The notes: generated from the sequence alone by a model not told the origin. A stretch of 48,502 nt of DNA from Candidatus Thorarchaeota archaeon SMTZ1-45 (GCA_001563335.1 LRSL01000054.1:1-48502); one strand, 5' to 3'. Numbered from the stretch's first letter, positions 9,005 to 17,833 are shown. Translations and numbers: made by a program.

Positions 9005-10531
9005 ATGCTGATGACTGAGATAGTCTTGGCAATTGATGCAGGAACGACTGGTGTGCGGTCCATGTTCTTCGACAAGAAAGGACGGGTAATGGGCATGGCT
9101 TACTCTGAATATAAGAGTGAATATCCCAGTCCATCGTGGGTAGAACAGGATGCTGAGAGTTGGTGGTCAAAATCTTGTGAGACCATTAAAACCGCTCTGG
9201 CTGATACTGGTCAAGGACCTGAGAACGTCGTAGGTGTTAGCGTAACAAATCAACGAGAAACGATTGTTCCGATTGCTGAAAATGGAACCCCATTACGAAA
9301 TGCTATAGTCTGGCAGGACAGACGGACCATTCCTCAATGTGAGTGGATATGTAATCAGATGTCTGAGGATGAAGTCTACTCGATAACTGGACTCACAGTC
9401 GACCCTTATTTTTCAGCACCAAAAATACTCTGGATTAAGGAAAAGGAACAGTCCAGCTTCAAGAAAGCACACAAGTTCCTGCTTGTACATGACTACCTCA
9501 TTCATTGTCTATCTGACGAACTTATCACTGACTTCTCGAATGCCAGTAGGACTATGCTCTTTGATGTTCGAAGAGCCACTTGGTCTGAGAGAATGCTAGA
9601 TGTTCTCGGAATTCCAAACGAAAAACTACCCACTCCCGTTGAACCCGGGGCACGAATAGGTGAGATCACTGCAAGTGCTGCCAACGATACTGGTCTTGGG
9701 GAGGGCACGCCTGTTATTGCAGGTGGTGGGGACCAACAATGTGCAGCTCTCGGTGTTGGAGTGGTCAAGGAGGGCATGCTCAAATCAACAACAGGCACAG
9801 GTACCTTCATGCTTGCTCATTCCAAGACTATCCGGTTAGATCCAGGCAGACGAGTGCTTTGTAGTCGTCATGTTGTTCCCAATGCGTTCGTAGTAGAAGC
9901 AAGTATGTTCACAACTGGGTCTGCGCTTAAGTGGTTCAGAGATAATCTGGGGAGCGAAGAACGAACTGTTGCACATGACAAAGGCATAGACCCGTATGAG
10001 ATTATCACAGAAGAAGCTAGCAAGATACCTGCTGGCTCGGAAGGTGTACTTCACATCCCCCATTTTGTCGGAGCTGGAGCCCCAAATTGGAATCCTCACG
10101 CACGTGGTATCTTTGCTGGTCTTGCATTGGGTCACACCCGTGCTCACATCATTCGATCCATTCTCGAAGGTGTATCCTATGAGATTCGAACCAATGTTGA
10201 AGTGATGCGAGAACTTGGACTGCCATCCAAAGAGGTTCGTGTCACAGGTGGTGCAGCAAGAAGTAAGGTATGGATGCAGATTCAGGCTAACATACTTCGA
10301 ACACCAGTAATTCGCACTCAGTTAGAAGAAGCTACCGCTGTGGGTGCAGCTATTTTGGCGTTTAAAGGAATAGGGGTCTTCAAATCAGTGACTCAGGCAG
10401 CTGAGGAGATGGTGAAAACACTTCCTCCTTTGTCCCCAACAAAAGACACTCTTGAGGTGTATCAAAAGGGATACAAGAAGTTCAAGGAACTGTATTCTGC
10501 AATCTCTGACCTACGGCTTGATGAAGACTAG
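9005..10531 (+). CDS. glpK: Glycerol kinase-like FGGY carbohydrate kinase
   Basis: FGGY-family sugar kinase, closest by motif to glycerol kinase, which makes glycerol 3-phosphate from glycerol and ATP. Seen: AIDAGTTGVRS (phosphate 1), TNQRETIVPI with the Arg-Glu that contacts glycerol, AIVWQDRRT, DFSNASRTMLFDV, GGGDQQCAALG with the catalytic Asp, STTGTGTFML (phosphate 2), and RVTGGAARSKVWMQI (adenosine). The length of about 508 residues is normal. The NH2-terminal DAGTTGVRS differs slightly from the DQGTTSSR of true glycerol kinases, so another polyol substrate is possible. Candidate starts are GTG 9002, ATG 9005 and ATG 9011, none with a clear SD; ATG 9005 was chosen. Its stop overlaps that of the convergent LarA-like gene. 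Confidence 0.85.
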   Translation: MLMTEIVLAIDAGTTGVRSMFFDKKGRVMGMAYSEYKSEYPSPSWVEQDAESWWSKSCETIKTALADTGQGPENVVGVSVTNQRETIVPIAENGTPLRNAIVWQDRRTIPQCEWICNQMSEDEVYSITGLTVDPYFSAPKILWIKEKEQSSFKKAHKFLLVHDYLIHCLSDELITDFSNASRTMLFDVRRATWSERMLDVLGIPNEKLPTPVEPGARIGEITASAANDTGLGEGTPVIAGGGDQQCAALGVGVVKEGMLKSTTGTGTFMLAHSKTIRLDPGRRVLCSRHVVPNAFVVEASMFTTGSALKWFRDNLGSEERTVAHDKGIDPYEIITEEASKIPAGSEGVLHIPHFVGAGAPNWNPHARGIFAGLALGHTRAHIIRSILEGVSYEIRTNVEVMRELGLPSKEVRVTGGAARSKVWMQIQANILRTPVIRTQLEEATAVGAAILAFKGIGVFKSVTQAAEEMVKTLPPLSPTKDTLEVYQKGYKKFKELYSAISDLRLDED

Positions 10532-11814
10532 TTTGCATAAACTGCAATCTTGTTTCCTTTGTCAAGTACTAGTATTTTCACATCTGGATCCTCATTTATC
10601 CACTCATCTATGACAGTTTGTGGATTTTCTACACTCTCAAGATGAGCTGCCTGCACTGTTTCTTTGTCAAGCTTTGAATATAACAGGACCCGTGACACTC
10701 GCTTCAAGAGCTCCGCAAACTTGTATGCTTTATGCTCATAGAGGTGATACCTACCACTAATCGATTCAATAACATCATCAAGAGGCGCAGTAAGTTTGTT
10801 GTAGAAATTCTCGATTGCTGAATCTGGGGCGATACCATCTCGGCATTCAGCAAGAAACAGAATCTGACCACCATCAACAATGGCATTCTTTGTAAGTTCA
10901 ATTGCTCGCTGAGCATGATAGAGGCTCTTGTCTTGAGGATACCCCCCAGGCGAAACAACTACTCTGGTTCGTGGAGTGACTGTGAAGCTCGAGGTTTCAT
11001 CCAATAGCTCCATTCCACGTGCTGTAACTGGCTCCGGATGCCCTGCATCTGCCCACACAAGTTTCCTGTTACTTGTTATGATAGCAACAAGGAAAATCTT
11101 TGCCTTGCGAGTGATAATTCCCATGGCTTCTCTCATATCATCAGCCAAAGGATTGTTTCTTCTGGACTCATCAGGATGAAATGGATGGATTCCAAATGTC
11201 GAGCGTGGATTGAGTGCTAGAGAATGGTTAGCTTCAATGGTCTTGAAGGCACATAAACCCGGAAGGAAGTTCTTCACCACGTTCGAATAACCCGCGAAGT
11301 AATGTGCCTTCATATCGGACAGACTCACATACACATCATGCCCAATTGCTGAAGCATTTACTATTACTGGAGTCCCTCTTCTGGTTTCTCCCAGGTCAAT
11401 CATGTCTTTCGACTGGCAGTCGTGAATTGTGACATCATAGTTTGTGAGTTTTACATCATCTGCAGCACGCTTAATCATGTCAACAATCTCTAGGTTTCCA
11501 GGATGGTTGACCTCATGTGATCCGGTAGTAATGATGAATTGGACACGATTAGCATCCGTGAGGCGTGGGACAACAGCTGAAATCATCGCCCAGTGTGGTG
11601 CATCACGAGTGTGATCCTCAACCAATACGCATACACTCTTACTCTTCGAAATGTCAGAGAGGAGAGGACCATGAGGATTGTCAAGAACTCTTTCAATCCC
11701 AGATTGCACATCTGCCGAGGTCTTAGTGGTCTTTGGTTCTATAATTCCTGCAAGGTTCTTTTCAGGAATTACAAGCTTGATAGTGCCATCACCATATGTC
11801 ACGTTTACATCCAA
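10528..11814 (-). CDS. LarA-like nickel-pincer racemase/epimerase (DUF2088)
   Basis: A 428-residue LarA homologue. LarA racemises lactate using a nickel-pincer nucleotide; relatives act on other 2-hydroxy acids. Residues matching the Lactiplantibacillus enzyme are visible: Arg70 in EDHTRDAP, His100 in TTGSHEVNHPG, His171 in DMKAHYFAGYS, the cofactor-anchoring Lys181 in SNVVKNFLPG, and the nickel-ligand His197 in ANHSLA. The AGYSNVVK stretch replaces the usual AGxSGGxK, so substrate specificity may differ from lactate. The cofactor genes larB, larC and larE are not in this window. It converges on the FGGY kinase with a 4-base stop overlap. Start is the ATG at 11814 giving MDVNVTYGDG. Confidence 0.85.
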   Translation of the reverse strand: MDVNVTYGDGTIKLVIPEKNLAGIIEPKTTKTSADVQSGIERVLDNPHGPLLSDISKSKSVCVLVEDHTRDAPHWAMISAVVPRLTDANRVQFIITTGSHEVNHPGNLEIVDMIKRAADDVKLTNYDVTIHDCQSKDMIDLGETRRGTPVIVNASAIGHDVYVSLSDMKAHYFAGYSNVVKNFLPGLCAFKTIEANHSLALNPRSTFGIHPFHPDESRRNNPLADDMREAMGIITRKAKIFLVAIITSNRKLVWADAGHPEPVTARGMELLDETSSFTVTPRTRVVVSPGGYPQDKSLYHAQRAIELTKNAIVDGGQILFLAECRDGIAPDSAIENFYNKLTAPLDDVIESISGRYHLYEHKAYKFAELLKRVSRVLLYSKLDKETVQAAHLESVENPQTVIDEWINEDPDVKILVLDKGNKIAVYAN

Positions 11815-11925
11815 TGTTTTACCTCAATAATGGATGAGAGGAACACTCACAAAAACATTCACCATGGTGCACACTTTGATTTGAATCACCAAAACAGATA
11901 TTGCACATTACACAACTCAAGGCTC

Positions 11926-12279
11926 ATGAATGAGTCAAATAACAACAAAGAACAGTCAGGAACTGGTATGACGGGCATGGGTCGCTGGCTAGCTGTTTCA
12001 TCTGAGTTGCCTTGCGCTGTTGTTGCTTTGCTCCTTGTCGGTCAAATTGTAGGGAGTTCGATTGCAGGGCCATCTGGAGCCACATGGGGGGCACTTCTTG
12101 GAGCTGTTTTTGGTTTTTTATTTGGTGTTTACAGTGTCTTTGTTACCATACGCTATTTTGACAGACTTGATATCCAGTCAAAGCGTAAAACGACCTATAT
12201 GCCACCCATGGAAGAAATTCTTGAAGATGTTCGTTTTGACCTAGATGACACTAGCTCCGATGAAACGGATGACTCGTAA
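11926..12279 (+). CDS. Small two-TM protein resembling AtpZ/AtpI
   Basis: A 117-residue protein with two hydrophobic segments in the order seen in bacterial AtpZ/AtpI. It begins GRWLAVSSELPCAVVALLL, followed by a Gly-rich turn, then WGALLGAVFGFLFGVYSV and a charged, acidic tail ending in DDTSSDETDDS. Bacterial AtpZ/AtpI assist F-type ATP synthase assembly or c-ring formation. Here the gene lies 0.7 kb upstream of the C and K subunit genes of an A-type ATP synthase. The call rests on pattern (SSEL plus two TMs with G-rich packing), not on a search. The open frame extends back to 11593, but that part is antisense to the LarA-like gene. ATG 11926 is chosen; ATG 11968 is also possible. Confidence 0.55.
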   Translation: MNESNNNKEQSGTGMTGMGRWLAVSSELPCAVVALLLVGQIVGSSIAGPSGATWGALLGAVFGFLFGVYSVFVTIRYFDRLDIQSKRKTTYMPPMEEILEDVRFDLDDTSSDETDDS

Positions 12280-12288
12280 TATTTTCAC

Positions 12289-12885
12289 TTACTCCAAAAA
12301 CTCAGAATCGTCCGCATCCAGAACCTCAATGATTAACCGTGTTGCAGTTCTTCCAACTCCTGCAACGATGATTTGGATAAGTAATGCAATGAAGAATGCT
12401 CCGAGCGCAATTCCAAAGATTCTGATTGAGATTGAGTCCAAGGTGACAGCCCAAGGGGTAAGAAAATACAGATCAATGAGATACCATGCATAGACACCAG
12501 TGATTCCCATCAGTGCGACAAGAAGACCGAAAGCAACTACAACAGTCTTCACTCTAGGCGTGTTCATCTTAACTTCTTCAATACCAGGTCCGACGACAGC
12601 ATCTCCAATCCGTCTTGAGAACCTGATGAACACGCTCATTGCAGCTAGAAAAACTAGCAGAGCAACAATACTGGTGAGCAGAAGGACAAGGATTTTCAAT
12701 TCATTATTCATGGCAAAGAACAAATCGCCTACGGCATAGGCTGACAGCGACCCTATCATCATAATGACCGCTACAATCTGTATGACGAAAGTGATGGTTG
12801 CTGAGCTTCTGAAGAGGCTTCCAAGATTGATATAATCTTCACGAGGTGCCGTCATATTGACCATCAAAACCGTTGTAGATTGCAT
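12289..12885 (-). CDS. Four-TM membrane protein of unknown function
   Basis: A 198-residue protein not recognised. It has four hydrophobic helices at about residues 31-53, 64-86, 113-135 and 150-175, with a short basic loop between helices 2 and 3 (RFSRRIGDAVVG) and an acidic C terminus (DADDSEFLE). The spacing resembles DUF3611-like four-helix proteins, but that is a weak impression. It converges on the AtpZ/AtpI-like gene with 9 bases between the stops and is divergent from atpC. ATGs at codons 1, 8 and 11 all precede the first helix, so the start is uncertain. Confidence 0.65.
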   Translation of the reverse strand: MQSTTVLMVNMTAPREDYINLGSLFRSSATITFVIQIVAVIMMIGSLSAYAVGDLFFAMNNELKILVLLLTSIVALLVFLAAMSVFIRFSRRIGDAVVGPGIEEVKMNTPRVKTVVVAFGLLVALMGITGVYAWYLIDLYFLTPWAVTLDSISIRIFGIALGAFFIALLIQIIVAGVGRTATRLIIEVLDADDSEFLE

Positions 12886-12936
12886 GTTATTTGAATTCTT
12901 CTACTCTCAATACAAATCATACAGCGCCTTCGTCAA

Positions 12937-12945
12937 GCTTATATC
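12937..12945 (+). promoter_or_regulatory. TATA box upstream of atpC-atpK
   Basis: GCTTATATC lies 56-64 bases ahead of the ATG at 13001. Transcription would start near 12968. The leader would include GAGGAG at about 12981-12986, an SD for the subunit C gene. Confidence 0.55.
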
Positions 12946-13000
12946 GTGCATAAATTGTCTGTCGCTAGTCCTCATCAGATTATGAGGAGAAAAAAAATCT

Positions 13001-14065
13001 ATGATGGCCTCCAAGTCTGCAAATGAATATGGCTTTGTCAATGCAAGGATCAGAGGTATGAAGTCTCGCTTCCTTACAGTTGGCAATTATGAAAGCCTCC
13101 TTTCAAGTGGCAGCTATGAGGATTTTATCAAGATACTCTCCGGAACTTATTATGGTCAGGTTATTAGTAGAGACTCAAGTACTAGCAGACCTGGTCCTGA
13201 GGAGCTAGCTCTTATCCTATCCCATGACTTTGCCAATGTGAGCACGAATCTCTCACGCACACTAACTGGTAAGGTTCGTGACTTCACGAATACCTACTTG
13301 GAGATGTTCATGGCAGAGAGTGTGAAATCGATAATACGAGGTGTCCATGTTGGTCTTGATAAGGATGAGATTTTACGCTTTGCAGTTCCTCAAACACCCG
13401 AACAAGCAATGTTGTTTGAAACTCTCGTGGATGCTGGTTCAGTAAGTAAGCTTATTGACCTTATCCCACAGTGGGATCTCAGAGTCGCTTTATTAACCAA
13501 ATTTCCTAGCTATGAAGAGTTCAACTCAACTGCTCCCCTAGAAGTAGCTATTGAAGAATGGTACCTCAAAAATGTCTTGGAGGCATTGAAGGAATTCTCA
13601 GCTGATGAAGCAAAACGAGTTCTAGATATCTTGGAGTCAAGAGTGATTCTAAGAAATGCACTGACAGCACTTAGGGCTGTCATACTTCAACTCGAATCCC
13701 GTGCTTTGGAGCAGTCATTGATTAGATTTGCCAAAGCTAGGGAGTTTACAGACTCTCTCAAAACTGTGAATACCTGGAGAGATGTCATTAATAGGTTGGA
13801 CACAACTCGTTTTGGTCAGTTTGCTGGAAGAATCGCCCGACTCTATGAGGAAACCGAGGACCTCTCAGATGTGGAGCTGGCAATTGAGGATTATATAGCT
13901 CAGAGAGTAAAACAACAGCTGACCGCATATCCCTTTCACCTAGGAACAATCATTGGATTTTTCAGTCTCAAATATTACGAGGTTAGAAATATCCGTTCGA
14001 TTGCTGTTGGTGTCGAACGAGGACAGTCAGCCGAAAATATTAGGAAAATGATTATAATCTGGTGA
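13001..14065 (+). CDS. atpC: A-type ATP synthase subunit C
   Basis: Central-stalk cap of the archaeal ATP synthase (AC39/V-type subunit d family), linking the rotor shaft to the membrane c-ring. The 354-residue, mostly helical protein starts with EYGFVNARIRGMKSRFL, the family's N-terminal signature, and ends with FFSLKYYEVRNIRSIAVGV, the matching C-terminal signature (KxxEvxNlr.I..G). GAGGAG stands about 14 bases ahead of the ATG, a somewhat long spacing. It overlaps the next open frame slightly and is followed by atpK, forming a C-K pair. Subunits F, A, B and D, which usually follow C in archaeal operons, are missing here. Confidence 0.93.
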   Translation: MMASKSANEYGFVNARIRGMKSRFLTVGNYESLLSSGSYEDFIKILSGTYYGQVISRDSSTSRPGPEELALILSHDFANVSTNLSRTLTGKVRDFTNTYLEMFMAESVKSIIRGVHVGLDKDEILRFAVPQTPEQAMLFETLVDAGSVSKLIDLIPQWDLRVALLTKFPSYEEFNSTAPLEVAIEEWYLKNVLEALKEFSADEAKRVLDILESRVILRNALTALRAVILQLESRALEQSLIRFAKAREFTDSLKTVNTWRDVINRLDTTRFGQFAGRIARLYEETEDLSDVELAIEDYIAQRVKQQLTAYPFHLGTIIGFFSLKYYEVRNIRSIAVGVERGQSAENIRKMIIIW

Positions 14066-14085
14066 GATTTGGAGGAAACGATCAC

Positions 14086-14490
14086 ATGAAAATCGACAAT
14101 CGAATCAAGTTCATAGCCATGATGTTTATGGGCATAGTACTACTTACACTGGCAGTATTTGCAATTTCTATGGCGGATACTTCGACAGTTCTAAGAGCAC
14201 TAGGCGTACCAGTTGATAATGGGTATGTGCCCGCGCAACTTGCCGATGGAGACGGTTGGGCCATTCTTGGTCTTGGAATTGGTGCTGGTCTTGCCCTAGG
14301 TCTAGCTGGAATTGGTGCTGGTCTTGGAATGGGTACAGCTTCTGCAGCAGCACTCGGAGCCATCACCGAGAAACCTGAAACCTTCGGAAAGAGTATTCTA
14401 TATGTAGTATTCATCGAAGCTGTAGCAATCTATGGCTTTGTCATTGCATTCCTTCTTGTAGGATACATCCCCACTATTCTCGGTCACTAG
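14086..14490 (+). CDS. atpK: A-type ATP synthase subunit K (proteolipid c)
   Basis: Membrane rotor proteolipid. The start ATG 14086 lies 10 bases after GGAGG (14071-14075); an upstream GTG at 14062 has no SD. The 134-residue product has an N-terminal hydrophobic helix (about 7-28), possibly a leader, then a single c-type hairpin. Helix one is Gly-rich (GLGIGAGLALGLAGIGAGLG); helix two is YVVFIEAVAIYGFVIAF with the ion-carrying Glu. I see no Gln typical of Na+-binding c-rings in helix one, which weakly favours proton coupling. The 19-base stretch beginning GGAATTGGTGCTGG occurs twice, at 14275 and 14308, reflecting the GxGxG packing motif. Confidence 0.93.
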   Translation: MKIDNRIKFIAMMFMGIVLLTLAVFAISMADTSTVLRALGVPVDNGYVPAQLADGDGWAILGLGIGAGLALGLAGIGAGLGMGTASAAALGAITEKPETFGKSILYVVFIEAVAIYGFVIAFLLVGYIPTILGH

Positions 14491-14529
14491 TAAGACACAG
14501 AGAAACTAGTAGAGGTGATCTTCCTCCCT

Positions 14530-15159
14530 CTACTCTTTCTTTTCTTCAGTACCAAATAGGATTGATGAGATAGTGTCGCGTATCTTATCTCCATAACGTT
14601 CGAGTCTCGCTTCGAATGTATTGTCAACCCATCTGGTTAAGTCCTTGTTCCGCACAACCGCTCCGCCTGTTGCGCGCAGGTTTTCTTTCGCAATACTGAG
14701 TTTTGTCTTTTGGCCGGACTTTTTATTCACAGCCGCTTCAACTGCCTTCAGATCGATGTTAGAGGCGTGTCCCTTTGGCACTACAATCTCCAACTCTGAC
14801 TCTTCCAGGGGTGCTGCCGCATCAACAATCAAACTCTCTAGAGTTGCACCATAGGCTTCCTTTTTCACCAACTCTTCAAGATGTTTCCTTGTCTTTGACA
14901 TGACCTCTTCGATTAAGGCTTCTTTCGCCTCAAGAAGTTTGTATTTTGACTTGAGCTTAGCACTTGCTTCATATCTTGAAACCTCTGCATTTGCCTCAAT
15001 CTCAGCCTTGCTAGTGATTGATGCAGTGATACTCTTTGCCTTGGCTCGTGCTTCTTTCAGCTTCTCCTGTTTATGTTCCTCTGCCTCGGAAAGGATATCT
15101 TTCTCTTTTTCAGCAGTCTTCAAATTTATGATCTCAATTATGTTTGTCAATCCACTCAT
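14530..15159 (-). CDS. atpE: A-type ATP synthase subunit E
   Basis: Peripheral-stalk subunit E. The 209-residue protein has a long charged N-terminal helix (about residues 10-95, rich in Glu, Lys and Ala) that pairs with subunit H, and a C-terminal alpha/beta head with LEIVVPKGH and ATGGAVVRNKDLTRWVDNTFEARLER, the family's C-terminal signature. It lies four bases downstream of atpH on the minus strand, so H and E form one unit. This unit is convergent with the C-K pair (39 bases between stops) and divergent from subunit I. Confidence 0.93.
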   Translation of the reverse strand: MSGLTNIIEIINLKTAEKEKDILSEAEEHKQEKLKEARAKAKSITASITSKAEIEANAEVSRYEASAKLKSKYKLLEAKEALIEEVMSKTRKHLEELVKKEAYGATLESLIVDAAAPLEESELEIVVPKGHASNIDLKAVEAAVNKKSGQKTKLSIAKENLRATGGAVVRNKDLTRWVDNTFEARLERYGDKIRDTISSILFGTEEKKE

Positions 15160-15163
15160 GACA

Positions 15164-15487
15164 TCATACCTCCCCTAGTAGGATCTTCACGACTGCTTGA
15201 TATGCTACATCCTTCTTCTTTTGGGCGGTTTCTTTCATTTTCTTTATGGTCTTCTCTGTTTCCTTGAAAACCTTTGATTCAATCTCCACCTTTCTACTCT
15301 CAATATCACTGAGCATTCTAGTAGCAGAGTCTTTTGCCTCTCTCTCTGCAACCTCGATAATCATCCTTGCTTCTTCGTCCGCATCCTCATGGATCTTACG
15401 TGCTTTCTTCTTAGCATCTTCGATTCTCTTTTTAGCTGCTTTCTCAGTTTCATGAATCTGGTCGATTTCATCGTGTGGGGTACTCAT
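15164..15487 (-). CDS. atpH: A-type ATP synthase subunit H
   Basis: Peripheral-stalk coiled-coil partner of subunit E. From ATG 15487 the product is 107 residues, almost entirely one charged helix with Glu/Lys/Ala repeats (EKAAKKRIEDAKKKARKIHEDADEEAR), typical of AhaH/subunit H. GAGGA ends six bases before this ATG; an ATG two codons earlier lies too close to the SD. A TATA box at about 15538-15544 precedes it. Translation passes almost directly into atpE. Confidence 0.9.
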   Translation of the reverse strand: MSTPHDEIDQIHETEKAAKKRIEDAKKKARKIHEDADEEARMIIEVAEREAKDSATRMLSDIESRKVEIESKVFKETEKTIKKMKETAQKKKDVAYQAVVKILLGEV

Positions 15488-15537
15488 GACCATTCCTCAT
15501 AGTGCACGATAGTAGTTCATCACCGATACCATCCCCC

Positions 15538-15544
15538 TTTAAAG
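15538..15544 (-). promoter_or_regulatory. TATA box for atpH-atpE
   Basis: CTTTAAA on the minus strand, about 50 bases upstream of the ATG at 15487. It would drive the H-E pair separately from subunit I, which runs the other way. Confidence 0.45.
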
Positions 15545-15606
15545 ATTAATGTCAGCACGTAAAGGTTATTTAGAGCATAGGATGCATCCCGTGCTTACAC
15601 AGCTCA

Positions 15607-15614
15607 GTATAAAG
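15607..15614 (+). promoter_or_regulatory. TATA box for atpI
   Basis: GTATAAAG lies about 50 bases before the ATG of subunit I at 15663, predicting a leader of roughly 25-30 bases. A second AT-rich candidate, GGTTATTTAG at about 15563-15572, is farther upstream. Confidence 0.45.
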
Positions 15615-15662
15615 TGCCACTTGGAACGTCAATTCTGAATCTGTGATACTGGTGATTATACA

Positions 15663-17822
15663 ATGAATCTTCGAATGAGTCCTCAGGAAATGATTGTGGC
15701 CAAGGTTGTTTCACATAAGGATTTTGAGAGACAGGTCTTGAAGTCAATAGAGGAATTCGCTCTCTTTGAATTCATTGATGTTCGACGACAAGCTGGAATT
15801 GTTGATGTTAAGAGGACACGCGAAGAGGAAACCGTTTACTCTGCTCTCGAACGATTGACAAAGATTCTCGAATCGCTTGAGATTGACAACACAAAACGGA
15901 CTGGAGTCTACACTGAGGTTGAGGATACAACACTTCAGAACTCACTTACACTAGCAGCAGAGGTTATCTCTGCTGTCGAAGCAGAGGTCCTAGATATTGA
16001 CTCCAAGGCAACGATAGCTCGCCTAGAGATGGAGCGTCAAAGGGGAATTGCTGATGTTGCTATGTCCCTTAAACCGCTTGGTATAGATCCTAGTTTTATT
16101 GGCACTACTGACTTCACATTCACCACTGCTGGAATTATTCCCTCAGGAAGAGAGTCTGAATTGGAATGGAGTATCAATGAGGTCACTGAGGGTGCTTTTA
16201 CAATAGGTCGACTACCACTGAAACGAGGGGGCTCTGCATGTGTCATCACTGTGCCTGTTGAACTGAAAGACGCTGTTGAACGAATTCTCTCTGCAATGCA
16301 GTTTGAAGCATTTGCTATTCCTGAAGACTCTGCAGGTCAACCAGAGAAGATTGTGACTGATGCTGAGAATCAGATTGCTGAATTGAAACAAGAGGTCGAG
16401 CAACTCGAGATCAGTAAAGAGCACATAGCACTGGAATGGGGGTCACGAATTCTAGCTGCTTGGGAAACCCTTGATATCGAGCGACGGAGAATTGACAAAA
16501 AGAGTTTCATTGTTTACACTGAGCAGTCTATAAAGATGTGGGGGTGGATTCCAGAGGGTAAGGAAGCTGAGCTAGAGTCTATTCTACATGCAAATGTGGG
16601 CCCTGCTCTCGAAGTGACCTTCGATAAGCCTGATTTCGCAGAGGTTGAGGCACCTACCTACATCTCAAACCCTTCATTCATGAAGCCAACAGAGGATGTT
16701 GTCAAGGCTTTTGGGATTCCCTCTCGACATGATTTAGACCCTACAAAGTTCATGGCACTCTCTTTCCCAATAATCTTCGGGTTGGTTTTTTCGGATGTTG
16801 GACAAGGTTTCCTGATCCTCCTCATTGGATATGCTGCCCTAAGAGCAAACAAGAAGGGTCAGGACTGGGGTTCTATTCTAGGATATGTCCAGAATGGAGC
16901 TCAAGGTTTGATGCTGATGGGCATTTTTGCGATGATAGGTGGGTTCCTGTTTGGGAGCTTTTTTGGCGCAGAAACCGTCATTGAACCCTTGTGGCCAATA
17001 TTTGCACATACTGATCCAAACCGTGCAACACATATGCTCAAACTCTCGATCGAAGTTGGAGTCATTCATATCTCATTGGGAATAATTCTGAGCCTCTATA
17101 ACGAATTGAAACACAAGCACAGACGAAAAGCCCTGATTGCAGTATCATATCTGTGGTTATATCTTGGCTTCATTAACCTTCTTTTTGGTGTTAGCTACAA
17201 TAGTATTGGAAGCTGGTTCTCTGCAACTGGTACCGTTTCCCTATGGCTTCCAATAATTGGTATTGGGTATGGTACCGGCTCTCACAATCCGTTTTATCCC
17301 GTCCTTCCAATAGCCCCGATGATGTTCACACTATTGATGTTTGTTATTCCACTTGTAATCATGATGATTGCCTCGTTTTTAGGAAAAATGGATGGCATTG
17401 TATATTTCTTAGAATATGTCATTGGAATGATTAGTCACACTGTCAGCTATGCACGTATCTTTGCGCTGAATACAGTCCACATTATCCTCAGCAGTGTATT
17501 CATTATACTTCCTGAGCTGTTCTTTATCTACTTCCCTCCCCTCTCATTGTTTGGGGTTGAGATTATTCCTCATGAAGTACATACTCTGCACTACAGTGGA
17601 GTACCAAGAATGCCTTTCCTTGGTGCTGCAATTGGTACATTAATAGTTGGAATTCTTGAGGGTCTCCTTGGATTTATGCACACACTCAGGTTACACTTTG
17701 TTGAGTGGTTCAGCAAGTTCTATCATGCTGGCGGTGTTGAGTTCCAACCATTCCGTGTGAAACGTCTACACACAGCGAAAATCACACCACAGGCTATTGC
17801 CTCAAACATTCCGGTTTCATGA
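15663..17822 (+). CDS. atpI: A-type ATP synthase subunit I (a subunit)
   Basis: Stator subunit carrying the ion half-channels (V-type 116-kDa/a subunit family). The 719-residue protein has a cytoplasmic N-terminal half (about 1-365) with two long coiled segments (near 110-130 and 225-260), then about eight TMs beginning FPIIFGLVFSDVGQG (near 365). SHTVSYARIFALNTVHI near 595 and FMHTLRLHFVEWFSKFYHAGG near 675 are the conserved C-terminal helices, the latter with the family's conserved Arg. In many archaea subunit I sits between H and K in one operon. Here it stands apart on its own strand, divergent from H-E. Confidence 0.94.
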   Translation: MNLRMSPQEMIVAKVVSHKDFERQVLKSIEEFALFEFIDVRRQAGIVDVKRTREEETVYSALERLTKILESLEIDNTKRTGVYTEVEDTTLQNSLTLAAEVISAVEAEVLDIDSKATIARLEMERQRGIADVAMSLKPLGIDPSFIGTTDFTFTTAGIIPSGRESELEWSINEVTEGAFTIGRLPLKRGGSACVITVPVELKDAVERILSAMQFEAFAIPEDSAGQPEKIVTDAENQIAELKQEVEQLEISKEHIALEWGSRILAAWETLDIERRRIDKKSFIVYTEQSIKMWGWIPEGKEAELESILHANVGPALEVTFDKPDFAEVEAPTYISNPSFMKPTEDVVKAFGIPSRHDLDPTKFMALSFPIIFGLVFSDVGQGFLILLIGYAALRANKKGQDWGSILGYVQNGAQGLMLMGIFAMIGGFLFGSFFGAETVIEPLWPIFAHTDPNRATHMLKLSIEVGVIHISLGIILSLYNELKHKHRRKALIAVSYLWLYLGFINLLFGVSYNSIGSWFSATGTVSLWLPIIGIGYGTGSHNPFYPVLPIAPMMFTLLMFVIPLVIMMIASFLGKMDGIVYFLEYVIGMISHTVSYARIFALNTVHIILSSVFIILPELFFIYFPPLSLFGVEIIPHEVHTLHYSGVPRMPFLGAAIGTLIVGILEGLLGFMHTLRLHFVEWFSKFYHAGGVEFQPFRVKRLHTAKITPQAIASNIPVS

Positions 17823-17833
17823 CAGATTAAGAA

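Noticed and set aside
11593..11925. Long 5' extension of the AtpZ/AtpI-like frame
   Set aside because: Mostly antisense to the LarA-like gene; its composition is not protein-like before ATG 11926.
14275..14326. Nineteen-base direct repeat in atpK
   Set aside because: Explained by the repeated GIGAGL packing motif of the c-type helix.
14082..14414. Arg/Pro-rich minus-strand frame inside atpK
   Set aside because: Mirror of the Gly/Ala-rich proteolipid code; atpK is certain.
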